Origin: Zeimonas sp032027205
GTDB lineage: Bacteria > Pseudomonadota > Gammaproteobacteria > Burkholderiales > Burkholderiaceae_E
Direction of reading: 5' to 3'
DNA: 64,000 bases
NCBI GenBank assembly: GCA_032027205.1
Contig: JAVSMN010000001.1
Coordinates: 930,001 to 994,000 of the forward strand
Within the stretch, counting starts at the first letter, position 1; each line of letters opens with the position of its first letter. Positions 25,291 to 33,446 of this stretch are shown in pieces. A program made the position numbers and the translations under genes. The notes under the pieces are model-generated. The model saw nothing but the letters and a program-made list of their open reading frames with translations. It was not told the DNA's origin and ran no database searches.

Positions 25291-26760
25291 TCAAGGGTTT
25301 CCCGGCACCGCGACCCAGAACGGAAACTTGCCATCGAGGGGAATCTGCCGTGCAAGCTCGAGCGTGCGGGTGTCGATGACCGCCACCGCGTTGTCCGCGG
25401 TAACCGCCGCGTAGATCCAGCGGCCGTCCTTGCTGGCCCGAACCCCGTGTGGTCCGGTGCCGACTTTCACGTTGGCGACGATCTCGCGACTGGATTGATC
25501 GATGATGGTGACGACGGAGTCCGCGATCGCGCCCGTGGCGACGTACTTGCCGCCGGGTACGACATCGATACCGCCATGCCCCTTGCCGACCCCGAGTACC
25601 TTGATCATGGTTTCGTTCTGCAAGTCGAGAACGCCGACGTGGCCAACGAAATCGCGCACCCATAGATATCGCCCGTCGTCGGACAAGTCCAGGTTGTGCG
25701 GCGTGTCCAGCCCCGGAGTCGGGATGTCGCGAATCTTCGTCAGCGTGGCCATGTCGATGACGCCGATCTTTCCTTCGCCCTGCAGCGTCACGTAGGCGAG
25801 CTTGCCGTCGGCACTGAAACGCGCGTTGTGCGGCATCTTGCCGACCGGGATCTTCTTGACGAGTTCCAGCTTGTCCAGGTCGATGACGGCTACGAGGCCG
25901 ATGCTCTCCGCCATCGCCAGTCCGTAGCGCCCGTCGGGCGCGATCGCTACCCCTTGCGCCACGCCACCGATGGGAACGCTGCCCCGTATCTTTCCGGTTG
26001 TGGCGTCGATGACATACACATTGCCGGTCTTGAAACCCGAGACCAGCAACCGGGAGCCGTCGGGGGCGATGTCGTCGTAGTGAGCGCCTTCCACCCCGGG
26101 CCATGCCTGCCCTGAAGGCAGTACCTCGACATCGCCACTGTTCTGCACGGCGACGTAGACAGGTTGGGGAACCACTTCTTTCAACGCCGCACCTGGCTTT
26201 GCATCGACGGGCTTGCCCGGGGTCGTCCCGTTTGCATCGCCCGTCTGCAGGCCCGAGAGAGCCCGTCGCTCTCCATGCACGTCCTTGCCGTCGAGCTTTT
26301 TTCCTGCCTGCGCTGCGATATCGGCCGCGCTGTAAGGTCGGAAATCGACAGGCAGGTCGGTGTTGTTGCCGAAGGCGGCAAGCAGGTAATTGAGCACGTC
26401 GGCGATCTGCTGGTTGCCCAACTGGCCGCCCCAGGCGGGCATGTTGCCGTTGTATTCCTTGCCCTCGACCTTGATCGGACCGGTCAGGCCGTACAGCAGC
26501 ACATGGGCCAGATACGCCCGGCCCCCGACGCCGCCGTTGGCCGCGTATACCTTGGAGGTGTGTCCCTTCTGCGGAGGAAAGGCACCGGCGACCCCCTCGC
26601 CGCCGGGTTGATGACAGGCGGCGCATTGCTGCACGTAGACCTTGGCCCCCGGCGAGGAGGATTCGGCAGGCGCGGTAGCGGCACCAGAAACCACCGGCGC
26701 AGAGAGTGCGCAAACGGCGAACAGGACAGCCGAAAACCTGTTGATGTCCTCGACACTCAT
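25291..26760 (-). CDS. Cytochrome c domain fused to YVTN/YncE-like beta-propeller
   Basis: A 489-residue exported protein. After a short N-terminal hydrophobic leader (FSAVLFAVCALSAPVVSGAA) comes a class I cytochrome c domain with the heme site CAACH near residue 50 and the probable axial Met in NMPAWGG near residue 105. A linker leads to a beta-propeller of seven YVTN-type blades from about residue 165 (LVSGFKTGNVYVIDATTGKI, GLVAVIDLDKLELVKKIPVG, AVAVIDTRTLELARQIPLDG). The architecture resembles cytochrome-fused nitrite reductase/NirF-like or YncE-like proteins, but no d1-heme histidines can be assigned with confidence. GGAGAAAGGAGC precedes the start. It probably transfers electrons in the periplasm. 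Partner unknown. Confidence 0.8.
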   Translation of the reverse strand: MSVEDINRFSAVLFAVCALSAPVVSGAATAPAESSSPGAKVYVQQCAACHQPGGEGVAGAFPPQKGHTSKVYAANGGVGGRAYLAHVLLYGLTGPIKVEGKEYNGNMPAWGGQLGNQQIADVLNYLLAAFGNNTDLPVDFRPYSAADIAAQAGKKLDGKDVHGERRALSGLQTGDANGTTPGKPVDAKPGAALKEVVPQPVYVAVQNSGDVEVLPSGQAWPGVEGAHYDDIAPDGSRLLVSGFKTGNVYVIDATTGKIRGSVPIGGVAQGVAIAPDGRYGLAMAESIGLVAVIDLDKLELVKKIPVGKMPHNARFSADGKLAYVTLQGEGKIGVIDMATLTKIRDIPTPGLDTPHNLDLSDDGRYLWVRDFVGHVGVLDLQNETMIKVLGVGKGHGGIDVVPGGKYVATGAIADSVVTIIDQSSREIVANVKVGTGPHGVRASKDGRWIYAAVTADNAVAVIDTRTLELARQIPLDGKFPFWVAVPGNP

Positions 26761-27010
26761 CGTGTACTGCTCCTTTCTCCCAGGGCGATGGGGGACGTCG
26801 ATCGCGCCCAGGCAATGAGGAGCGACCCTCACGGGCGGTGGGCATGCGGTGTCATGGATCGGACGGCTCCCGAAGACTGCCTGGGGCACGACCTGATGCA
26901 AGTGTGGGGAGTTGGAACGGCAGGGACGCCCGGGGGCACCACTACGAACGTGGTTTCACCTACGCCATTCAGCGGGCAACCAGACCTGGCGGACCCCGCG
27001 GCAACGCGAT

Positions 27011-27934
27011 TCACGCCACGGCGAGCAAGGCAACCCCGATGGCAAGCCCGTGCACGACAGCAGCCAGAATCGACAAGACGATCGCGGGGCGCAACTCCTG
27101 CGGACGCGCCGCGCGACGAACGAGCAGCCAGGCGGCCGCGAGTGATAACGGAAGCGAGCACAAGCCGGCCAGAGCGGCGGGCGGCGCGGCGCCCAGCGCG
27201 ACGAAAAACGCGAGACCGCCGTGAGCGAGAAGCGCCCCGGCGAGATACACGCGAGCTGCCCGCGCGGTCCCCGCCCGCACGACCAGCGTGCGCTTGTGGA
27301 CGCTGGCATCCGCGCGCGCATCCGGGAAGCCGTTGATCAGCAGGATGTTCGCGACGAGCAACGCCTGGCCGACGCCGACGGCTGCCGGCAACAGCGAGAA
27401 ACGGCCCTGCTGCGCATAGTCTGCGCCGACGACGACGAGCCACCATGCGAGGGCAACCGTCACCTCGCCGAGACCGCGCGACATCAGCGCGAGCGGCGGC
27501 GCCGAGTAGGCCCAACCCAGCGACAGGCCCGCGAGGCCGACGAATACCAGCCCCTCGCCGCTACGCAGCGCGAGCATCAGGCCCGCCGGCACCACGAGAA
27601 GCAGCAGCGCCCACGCCAACTGGCGCGTCGCATTCGCCGACACTTCGCCGTTCTGGATCAAGCGCGCGCCGCCGGTGAACGGGAACAGGCCTTCGTCGTT
27701 GGCGTCGTCGGCCCCGTTCAGCGCGTCGTGATAGTCGTTGAGCACGTTCAGTGCTGCGTGGGCGATGAGCGCCAGCAGCGTCGTCGCGATCGCGTTCACG
27801 AGGTCCAACGGCCGTCCCTCCGAGGCGGCCGTCGACAGCCCCAGCAGGCAGGCGACAGCCGTCACGACGAGGAAGCCGGGTCGCGTCATGCGCAGACCCG
27901 TGCGCCAGGAAAGCCGGAGAACGCTGGTGCTCAT
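27011..27934 (-). CDS. UbiA-family prenyltransferase (MenA-like)
   Basis: A 307-residue inner-membrane prenyltransferase with eight to nine helices. The two Asp-rich motifs that bind Mg-prenyl diphosphate are visible: NVLNDYHDALNGADD near residue 70 and INGFPDARADASVHKRTLVV near residue 203. The second motif form NGFPDxxAD...KRT is typical of MenA/1,4-dihydroxy-2-naphthoate-type members. No other menaquinone genes are in view, so the aromatic acceptor is unproven. I chose ATG 27934 (MSTSVLRLSW) over a longer frame without family sequence. It is divergent from the cytochrome c-prime-like gene. Confidence 0.82.
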   Translation of the reverse strand: MSTSVLRLSWRTGLRMTRPGFLVVTAVACLLGLSTAASEGRPLDLVNAIATTLLALIAHAALNVLNDYHDALNGADDANDEGLFPFTGGARLIQNGEVSANATRQLAWALLLLVVPAGLMLALRSGEGLVFVGLAGLSLGWAYSAPPLALMSRGLGEVTVALAWWLVVVGADYAQQGRFSLLPAAVGVGQALLVANILLINGFPDARADASVHKRTLVVRAGTARAARVYLAGALLAHGGLAFFVALGAAPPAALAGLCSLPLSLAAAWLLVRRAARPQELRPAIVLSILAAVVHGLAIGVALLAVA

Positions 27935-28124
27935 CGGGAGTCGGTGGACAGGAGGACGGTTCGGCGACGGATGGACCCGATCGTGACGCAATCGAACACA
28001 TAGCACCGAGCGCCTTGGGGGCGCTCGGCGCAGATCAAGATGGCGGCCCCGCAGCAGCGCGAGTGCGACGGGTCGTCGAGTCGCCGGTTATCATCGGAAC
28101 GGGCCGCGAGACAGAGAATCTCCG

Positions 28125-28631
28125 ATGCACCACGGGTACAAGCGCTTCCTTCTGGTCCTGGCGCTATGCAGTGCGGCGATCGCACCACTTGCACCGGCGC
28201 AGGAGCACGCGCACATGCACGATTCGTCTTCGGCCCGCGAGACGCTTCGACCTGCAGGTATCGATGACCGCGTGCCGGTCGCCTTCCCCGCGATGCTGAA
28301 GGAACACACGCTTGCCAACATGCGCGATCACCTTCTGGTGCTTTCGCTCATTCAGGATCATCTCGCCCGACTGGAATTCGATGCGGCAGCGGAGGTCGCC
28401 GAGAAACGCCTCGGCATGAGCTCGCTCCCGCTTCACGGCGCCCACGACGCTGCGCCTTACATGCCGAAAGGCATGCAGGACGCCGGAACGGCGATGCACC
28501 ACGCGGCGAGCCAGTTTGCGGTCGCAACCCAGGAGGCCGCCATCAATCAGGACATTCCGCGCGCGCTGGCTGCCCTGAACAAGGTCACTCGAACCTGCGT
28601 GGCCTGCCACGCCGGATACCGTCTCGAGTAG
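28125..28631 (+). CDS. Cytochrome c-prime-like heme protein
   Basis: A 168-residue periplasmic protein with a signal peptide (FLLVLALCSAAIAPLAPAQE, cut near residue 26). It is an all-helical body ending in one heme-binding motif, TRTCVACHAGYRLE, at the extreme C-terminus. That is the arrangement of four-helix-bundle cytochrome c-prime/c556 proteins. Several His-rich stretches (EHAHMHD, GAHDAAPYM) precede the heme motif. It probably carries electrons or binds gases such as NO. The GH5 gene follows after seven bases, so they may share a transcript, though no functional link is known. Confidence 0.75.
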   Translation: MHHGYKRFLLVLALCSAAIAPLAPAQEHAHMHDSSSARETLRPAGIDDRVPVAFPAMLKEHTLANMRDHLLVLSLIQDHLARLEFDAAAEVAEKRLGMSSLPLHGAHDAAPYMPKGMQDAGTAMHHAASQFAVATQEAAINQDIPRALAALNKVTRTCVACHAGYRLE

Positions 28632-28638
28632 GCCGACC

Positions 28639-29733
28639 ATGACCAGACTGCGCGGAGTGAATCTCGGCGGCTGGCTGCTGCTGGAGAAATGGATGGCGCC
28701 GAGCCTGTTCAAAGGGCTCGCCGCCACCGACGAAACCACCTGGTGCGCCGAGCTGGGCGCCGCCGCTGCCGAGCGGCTACGAGGCCACTGGCAGGAGTTC
28801 ATCACCCGCGAGGACTTCGCCTGGATCGCCGGGCGAGGCCTCAATGCAGTGCGCATTCCGGTCGGGCACTGGATCTTCGGCCCCGACTATCCGTACCACC
28901 GAAGCTACGGCGCCAATCGCCACCCCTTCGTCACCGGCGGCATCGACGTACTCGACCGCGCGCTGGACTGGGCCGAACAGTTCGACCTGCGGGTCATGAT
29001 CGACCTGCACGCGGCGCCCGGCTGCCAGAACGGGTTCGACAACGGCGGCATCAAGGATGTGGTCGAGTGGCACACGAAGGCGGAGTATCTCGAGCACTCG
29101 CTGAACGTGATCGAGCGACTCGCCGAGCGCTACCGCGCGCACCGTGCGCTGCACGCGATCGAGGTACTCAACGAACCGCGCTGGGACGTGCCGACCGACT
29201 ACCTGAAGGCCTACTACCTGGCGGCCTACCAGCGCATCCGCGCGCACTGCCCGCCGGAGAAGGTGGCGGTGGTGTTCCACGACGGCTTCCGCAGCTTCCG
29301 CGAGTATCTCGGCTTCATGCAGGCGCCGGCCTGGCGCAACGTGATCTTCGACACCCACCGCTACCAGTGCTTCGAGCGTAGCGATATCGACATGGACATC
29401 TGCGGGCACATCCACAAGGCCGCCTGCGACTGGACCGACGAGGCCCTGGCGATCGGCACCGCGCTCGGCATGCCGGCGATCTGCGGCGAGTGGAGCCTGG
29501 GGCTCGACCTGAAGGTGGTGTCGCTGTGGGCCGAGGGGCCGTTCAACCATGCGCTCGAGCAGATGGACCGCTTTCAGCAGGACGCCGCCTACCGCGCCTA
29601 CGGCGCCTCGCAGCTGATGGCATTCGAGCGGTATCACGGCTGGTTCTTCTGGAACTACAGGACCGGGACCGCGCCGGCCTGGTCCTTCCGCGACTGCGTC
29701 GAGCGGGGCTGGCTGCCCTCGCGCTATGACTAG
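28639..29733 (+). CDS. Glycoside hydrolase family 5 (exo-beta-1,3-glucanase-like)
   Basis: A 364-residue TIM-barrel glycosidase without a signal peptide. It opens with the GH5 block RGVNLGGWLLLEKWM, which is typical of exo-1,3-glucanase-like members. The active-site conservation includes NAVRIPVGHW, DLHAAPGCQNGFDNGG, the acid/base Glu in EVLNEPRW and the nucleophile Glu in ICGEWSLGLD. Lack of a signal suggests an intracellular role on imported or stored glucans, or non-classical export. It lies seven bases after the heme protein gene and ends overlapping the convergent ABC gene by four bases. Confidence 0.85.
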   Translation: MTRLRGVNLGGWLLLEKWMAPSLFKGLAATDETTWCAELGAAAAERLRGHWQEFITREDFAWIAGRGLNAVRIPVGHWIFGPDYPYHRSYGANRHPFVTGGIDVLDRALDWAEQFDLRVMIDLHAAPGCQNGFDNGGIKDVVEWHTKAEYLEHSLNVIERLAERYRAHRALHAIEVLNEPRWDVPTDYLKAYYLAAYQRIRAHCPPEKVAVVFHDGFRSFREYLGFMQAPAWRNVIFDTHRYQCFERSDIDMDICGHIHKAACDWTDEALAIGTALGMPAICGEWSLGLDLKVVSLWAEGPFNHALEQMDRFQQDAAYRAYGASQLMAFERYHGWFFWNYRTGTAPAWSFRDCVERGWLPSRYD

Positions 29734-31517
29734 GACTGTGGTCCGCCGATGGCGCGAAGGTCGGCGCCGGCCCGGTTCAGCACCAGCGTGCGGTCGTAGA
29801 AATCATCGGCGCGGGCGTGGCGGCTGATGTTGAGCAGGGTCACTCCCGGCAACTCGCGGTACAGCAGCTGCATCGTGAGGAGCTCTTCCTTGGCGCTGTA
29901 GGTGTCGGTAGCCTCCTGGAGGAAGATCCAGCTCGGCCGGTGCAGGAGCAGGCGCGCGATGCCGAGCCGCTGCTGGGTGCGCAACGGCAGCACCCGGCTC
30001 CAGTCGTCGTGCGCGTCGAGCCGCTGCGTCAGCCAGGAGATGCCGGCGCACTCGAGCGCACGGTGCAGCTCGGCGGACGGGTAGCGCGCCTCGGGATGCG
30101 GATAGCTCACCACTGCGCGCAGGCTGCCGGGCGGAAGCAAGGGGCGCTGCGGAACGAACATCATCGGTTCGGGGTCTGCCGGCAGCCGGATCTCGCCGCG
30201 GCCCCAAGGCCACAGGCCCGCGACGGCCTTGAACAGGCTCACCGTGACGGCGAGGTCGCCGCTCAGCAGCACCCGCTCGCCCGCGCGAACGTGGAGGTGA
30301 AAGTCTTCGAGCATCACTTCGCCGGATGGACTGGCGAGCTGCAGGCCGTCGATCTCGAGCGCCCGCTGCCCGCCGACGGCAACCCTGATTCGGGCCTCGT
30401 CACGATCAACGCCCTCCTCCTCGCGCTCGAGCACGAGCATGTCCTCGTATAGGGCGAGGACGCGCTCCACCGAGGCGCGGCAGCGCGCCAACTCGCCTAG
30501 GTTGTCGATCGGCCACGACAGTGCCGAGGTCAGTCGCTGGAAGGCCTGCGCCGCCTGCATCAGCATGCCGAGCGTCAGCGTACCGGCGATGTATTGGGGC
30601 GCAGCGATCAGGATCGGAAACACCGGGAGCAGCGTGCCGTAACCGGTCGAGAAGGACACGATGCCGAGATAGGCCAGGGTCTGGCGGTCCCAGCCGCGGC
30701 CGACGTCCTCGAACAGCCGCTCGGCGCGACGTCGTGCGAAGGGCTCCCCGCGCGTCAGCGCAATCGCCTCGGCGTGCTCGCGCGTGCGCCCCAGGCCGAA
30801 GCGCAGGTTCGCCTCCACCGTCTGCAGGCGGTCGGTGGCGCGCACCAGCGGGCGGCCGAGCATCAGCCCGAGAACCGTCCCGACCCCCGCATAGGCGAAG
30901 GCCATCACGACGAGGTAACCGGGCACCTCGATCGAGGTGCCGGGCAGCGGCGCGCTCCCGGAGACGGCGAGCAGGATATCGATGAAGCTGCCGAGGATCA
31001 GCAGCGAGAACAGCAGCGAATGCGCGAGCGCCACGGCAACCTCGGTGGCGATCCGCACGTCCTCGGCGATGCGACCGTCCGGATTGTCATGCTCGCCGGG
31101 GGTGAGCTGCAGGCGATGGAGGTGGGCGCGCTGCAGCCAATGATCGAGCAGCAGCGCCGTCGTCCAGCGCCGCCAGTCTAGCTGCACCCAGCGCTTCACG
31201 TGCAGGTGCAGCGCAGTGACGCCCATCGTCAGGCCGAAGATCAGGAGAAAGAGCCCGGCCAGCCTGAGCAGTTCGGACAGCGCTCGCGCCTCGAGCGCGT
31301 CGAACAGGTCGCCGTACCAGTAGTTGATCCAGATCGCCAGTCCCACCTGGGCGAAAGTGAGCAGCACCAGCGACAGCACCGCACCCCGCACCGTCCATTT
31401 GCGCTCGCCATTCCACCACGCCGCGGCAAGGCGCGAGAAGCGACGGCCGCTGCGGAGTGCGCCCGACCTAAGGCGAGGAATCCGGCGCAGCGGGGAGACG
31501 GCCGGCGGCAGCGACAT
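29730..31517 (-). CDS. SbmA/BacA-like ABC protein with lost ATPase motifs
   Basis: A 595-residue fused membrane/ATPase-domain protein of the ABC_membrane_2 (SbmA/BacA, YddA) group. Six helices lie between residues 45 and 330, with family blocks such as WINYWYGDLFDALE, NPDGRIAEDVRIATE and SRRAERLFEDVGR-like sequence. The C-terminal domain keeps the ABC fold (FKAVAGLWPWGRGEI, MMFVPQRPLLPPGSLR, QQRLGIARLLLHRPSWIFL), but all catalytic motifs are broken. Walker A reads LLSGDLAVTVSLFKA with no GKS/T, the signature reads LPLRTQQ in place of LSxGEQ, and Walker B ends LQEATD in place of LDEAT. The frame is intact, which suggests either recent decay or an ATP-independent, SbmA-like (proton-driven) transporter. 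Confidence 0.82.
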   Translation of the reverse strand: MSLPPAVSPLRRIPRLRSGALRSGRRFSRLAAAWWNGERKWTVRGAVLSLVLLTFAQVGLAIWINYWYGDLFDALEARALSELLRLAGLFLLIFGLTMGVTALHLHVKRWVQLDWRRWTTALLLDHWLQRAHLHRLQLTPGEHDNPDGRIAEDVRIATEVAVALAHSLLFSLLILGSFIDILLAVSGSAPLPGTSIEVPGYLVVMAFAYAGVGTVLGLMLGRPLVRATDRLQTVEANLRFGLGRTREHAEAIALTRGEPFARRRAERLFEDVGRGWDRQTLAYLGIVSFSTGYGTLLPVFPILIAAPQYIAGTLTLGMLMQAAQAFQRLTSALSWPIDNLGELARCRASVERVLALYEDMLVLEREEEGVDRDEARIRVAVGGQRALEIDGLQLASPSGEVMLEDFHLHVRAGERVLLSGDLAVTVSLFKAVAGLWPWGRGEIRLPADPEPMMFVPQRPLLPPGSLRAVVSYPHPEARYPSAELHRALECAGISWLTQRLDAHDDWSRVLPLRTQQRLGIARLLLHRPSWIFLQEATDTYSAKEELLTMQLLYRELPGVTLLNISRHARADDFYDRTLVLNRAGADLRAIGGPQS

Positions 31518-31617
31518 CGTGGGTTTGCGAACGGAGCCCGGTGCTTGCGCGGAAGACTACGCCAGGCGGCGCAGCGCGCGTCCAGATCGTCAAGCGGCGC
31601 GATCCCGCATATCCGGC

Positions 31618-31977
31618 TCAGACCGCCTTCATGAAGCTCGACGATCGAGCCACCCGCGAATACGCCCGGATCGACTCGCGCCGTGCCGCGAGTTCCAGCG
31701 GACCGGCCAGGCCCTTGTCGTGCAGCAGCCGCTCGAGCGCGTCGAGCCAGTGTTGCCAGTACGTGTCGCCGAGATCGGAATCGCCGCCGGCTTGCGCGTC
31801 GCGGATCGATCGCGACAGATATGCGACCCATTCGGACCACTCGAAGTGCTCGCCTTCATGCAGCGCGAGGGTCATCGCGAACAACTGCGCCTGCCACGGT
31901 TCTTCGAACGCGGCGCCGGTGCTCTCGGGCAGCCCGCACGCGGCGATCGCATCGGCGATGGAACGGACCTCGTTCAC
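31618..31977 (-). CDS. Nitrile hydratase accessory/activator protein
   Basis: A 119-residue protein of the nitrile hydratase activator (P14K-like) group, which delivers cobalt to the alpha subunit by subunit exchange. Conserved features shared with the beta-subunit N-terminus are FEEPWQAQLFAMTLALHEGE, FEWSEWVAYLSRSI and YWQHWLDALERLL. It starts with GTG at 31977, overlapping the beta-subunit stop in a GTGA junction. It is third in the alpha-beta-accessory order usual for cobalt-type enzymes. Confidence 0.85.
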   Translation of the reverse strand: MNEVRSIADAIAACGLPESTGAAFEEPWQAQLFAMTLALHEGEHFEWSEWVAYLSRSIRDAQAGGDSDLGDTYWQHWLDALERLLHDKGLAGPLELAARRESIRAYSRVARSSSFMKAV

Positions 31978-32630
31978 GCCGGTTCCAGGTACGGTTCCCA
32001 GCAATCGACGTGGATTGCGGACGCAGTGGTATCGGCTCCCCACAATTCACGCGCGTCGAAGCGAACCGTATACAGCCATTTCGGATCCTCACCCTGGCCG
32101 ACGCCGCTCTTGTCCGGATACACGTGTGCGCCATGAACCCGCACGACCGTACCGGGGCGTCCGCGCGCGTAGCGCGGCAAGCGCGTGTGCGTGGCGGGAT
32201 TCATGACCTTCGTGCGCACCGCGTCACCCACAGCGAAACGCGCTGCCGCCTGCGCTGCGCGCTCGGTGGGACCGCCGCGACCGAGCATTGCCTCGACCTC
32301 GTCGACAGCGATCGCAGCGCGCGTGGCAGGCGGTGCATCGAGCGCGCGCCCGGCGATCAACTCGGCCTCGCTGACGAGGCCGCGTTCGAGCATGAGCTTC
32401 TCGAGAGCCGCGATCCAGATCTCGTAATAACTGCTCGAGAGGTACTGCACCGGCGGCAGCGACTCGCGTGCAGCACGCGATTGATCGATCGTCCATCCAC
32501 CGATCGCCCCCATCAGCACGGTGAGCGCCAGGGCGCGCCGCTCCCATTCGTGATGGAAGACCGGTTCGTCGGGCTCCGGGGCGATCGGCCCGAAACCATG
32601 CTGGCCGCCGAGATCGTGCGCACCGTTCAT
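31974..32630 (-). CDS. nthB: Nitrile hydratase beta subunit
   Basis: A 218-residue beta subunit of nitrile hydratase, which converts nitriles to amides in the cytoplasm. It opens with the canonical MNGAHDLGGQHGFGPI and contains HHEWERRALALTVLMGAIGG and YYEIWIAALEKLMLERGLV. A C-terminal SH3-like barrel includes FAVGDAVRTKVMNPATHTRL, PRYARGRPGTVVRVHGAHVY and WLYTVRFDARELWG. It lies 52 bp after the alpha gene and overlaps the accessory gene by four bases, so the three are one transcription unit. Confidence 0.93.
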   Translation of the reverse strand: MNGAHDLGGQHGFGPIAPEPDEPVFHHEWERRALALTVLMGAIGGWTIDQSRAARESLPPVQYLSSSYYEIWIAALEKLMLERGLVSEAELIAGRALDAPPATRAAIAVDEVEAMLGRGGPTERAAQAAARFAVGDAVRTKVMNPATHTRLPRYARGRPGTVVRVHGAHVYPDKSGVGQGEDPKWLYTVRFDARELWGADTTASAIHVDCWEPYLEPA

Positions 32631-32682
32631 CGTTGGCTCACTTGGCGAACGTCGATTGCCGCAACCTCGTGCAATGCGAACC

Positions 32683-33294
32683 TCATGGCTGCCTCGGCAG
32701 CCCGGTGCCGATCATCGCATCCCGGCTCACGAGGTCTGCGAGCGCGTCGGCGTTCCAGCCGTCGGTGCCGCGCGGGCGCATCGGCAGCACCAGGTAGCGG
32801 ATTTCCGCGGTGGAGTCCCAGACGCGGATCTCGGTGTCGGCAGGCAGCGCGACGCCGAACTCGGCAAGCACGCCGCGCGGATCGGAAACCGCGCGCGACC
32901 GATACGGTGCTGACTTGTACCAGACCGGTGGCAGCCCGAGCACCGGCCACGGATAACACGAGCACAGCGTGCAGACGACCAGGTTGTGCACGCTCGGCGT
33001 GTTGCGCACGACCACCATGTGCTCGCCCTGGCGCCCCTTGTAGCCCATCGAGACGATCGCCGCAGTCGCGTCGCGGTCGAGCCAGCGATCGAACGCCGGG
33101 TCGGTCCACGCGCGCGCAACGATGCGAGCGCCGTTGCGCGGCCCGATCCGGTTCTCGTACGTGTCGATCAGTACATCGAGCGCAGCCGGTTCGACGTAGC
33201 CCTTGGAGACGAGCAGCGACTCGATCGCCTTGACGCGCAACGCGATAGGCGATTCGGGTGCGCCATGCGGCGGCTGGACGGGGACATCGGACAT
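32683..33294 (-). CDS. nthA: Nitrile hydratase alpha subunit, cobalt type
   Basis: A 203-residue alpha subunit carrying the metal centre. The claw-setting motif is VCTLCSCYPWPVLG near residue 105. Threonine after the first cysteine is the cobalt-type form (iron enzymes have serine), and two of the cysteines are oxidised in the mature enzyme. Other family blocks are RVKAIESLLVSKGYVEP, GPRNGARIVARAWTDPAF and VWDSTAEIRYLVLPMRPRGT. The start is ATG 33294; a TTG two codons upstream is also open. The amide product could feed the aliphatic amidase encoded at 57-58 kb. Confidence 0.94.
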   Translation of the reverse strand: MSDVPVQPPHGAPESPIALRVKAIESLLVSKGYVEPAALDVLIDTYENRIGPRNGARIVARAWTDPAFDRWLDRDATAAIVSMGYKGRQGEHMVVVRNTPSVHNLVVCTLCSCYPWPVLGLPPVWYKSAPYRSRAVSDPRGVLAEFGVALPADTEIRVWDSTAEIRYLVLPMRPRGTDGWNADALADLVSRDAMIGTGLPRQP

Positions 33295-33446
33295 CGTCAA
33301 AGAGTACTCGATTTTGGAGCCGGTTCCGGGCGGGTAAGCTGCGCAACGCGCACGGTGCCCGCACCGCCATCGATCGGCTCGCGCGTTGCGCGAAACGACG
33401 GCAGCGCGAGAATCGCCCCCTTTCTGACACTCGCATTCCTACGTCG

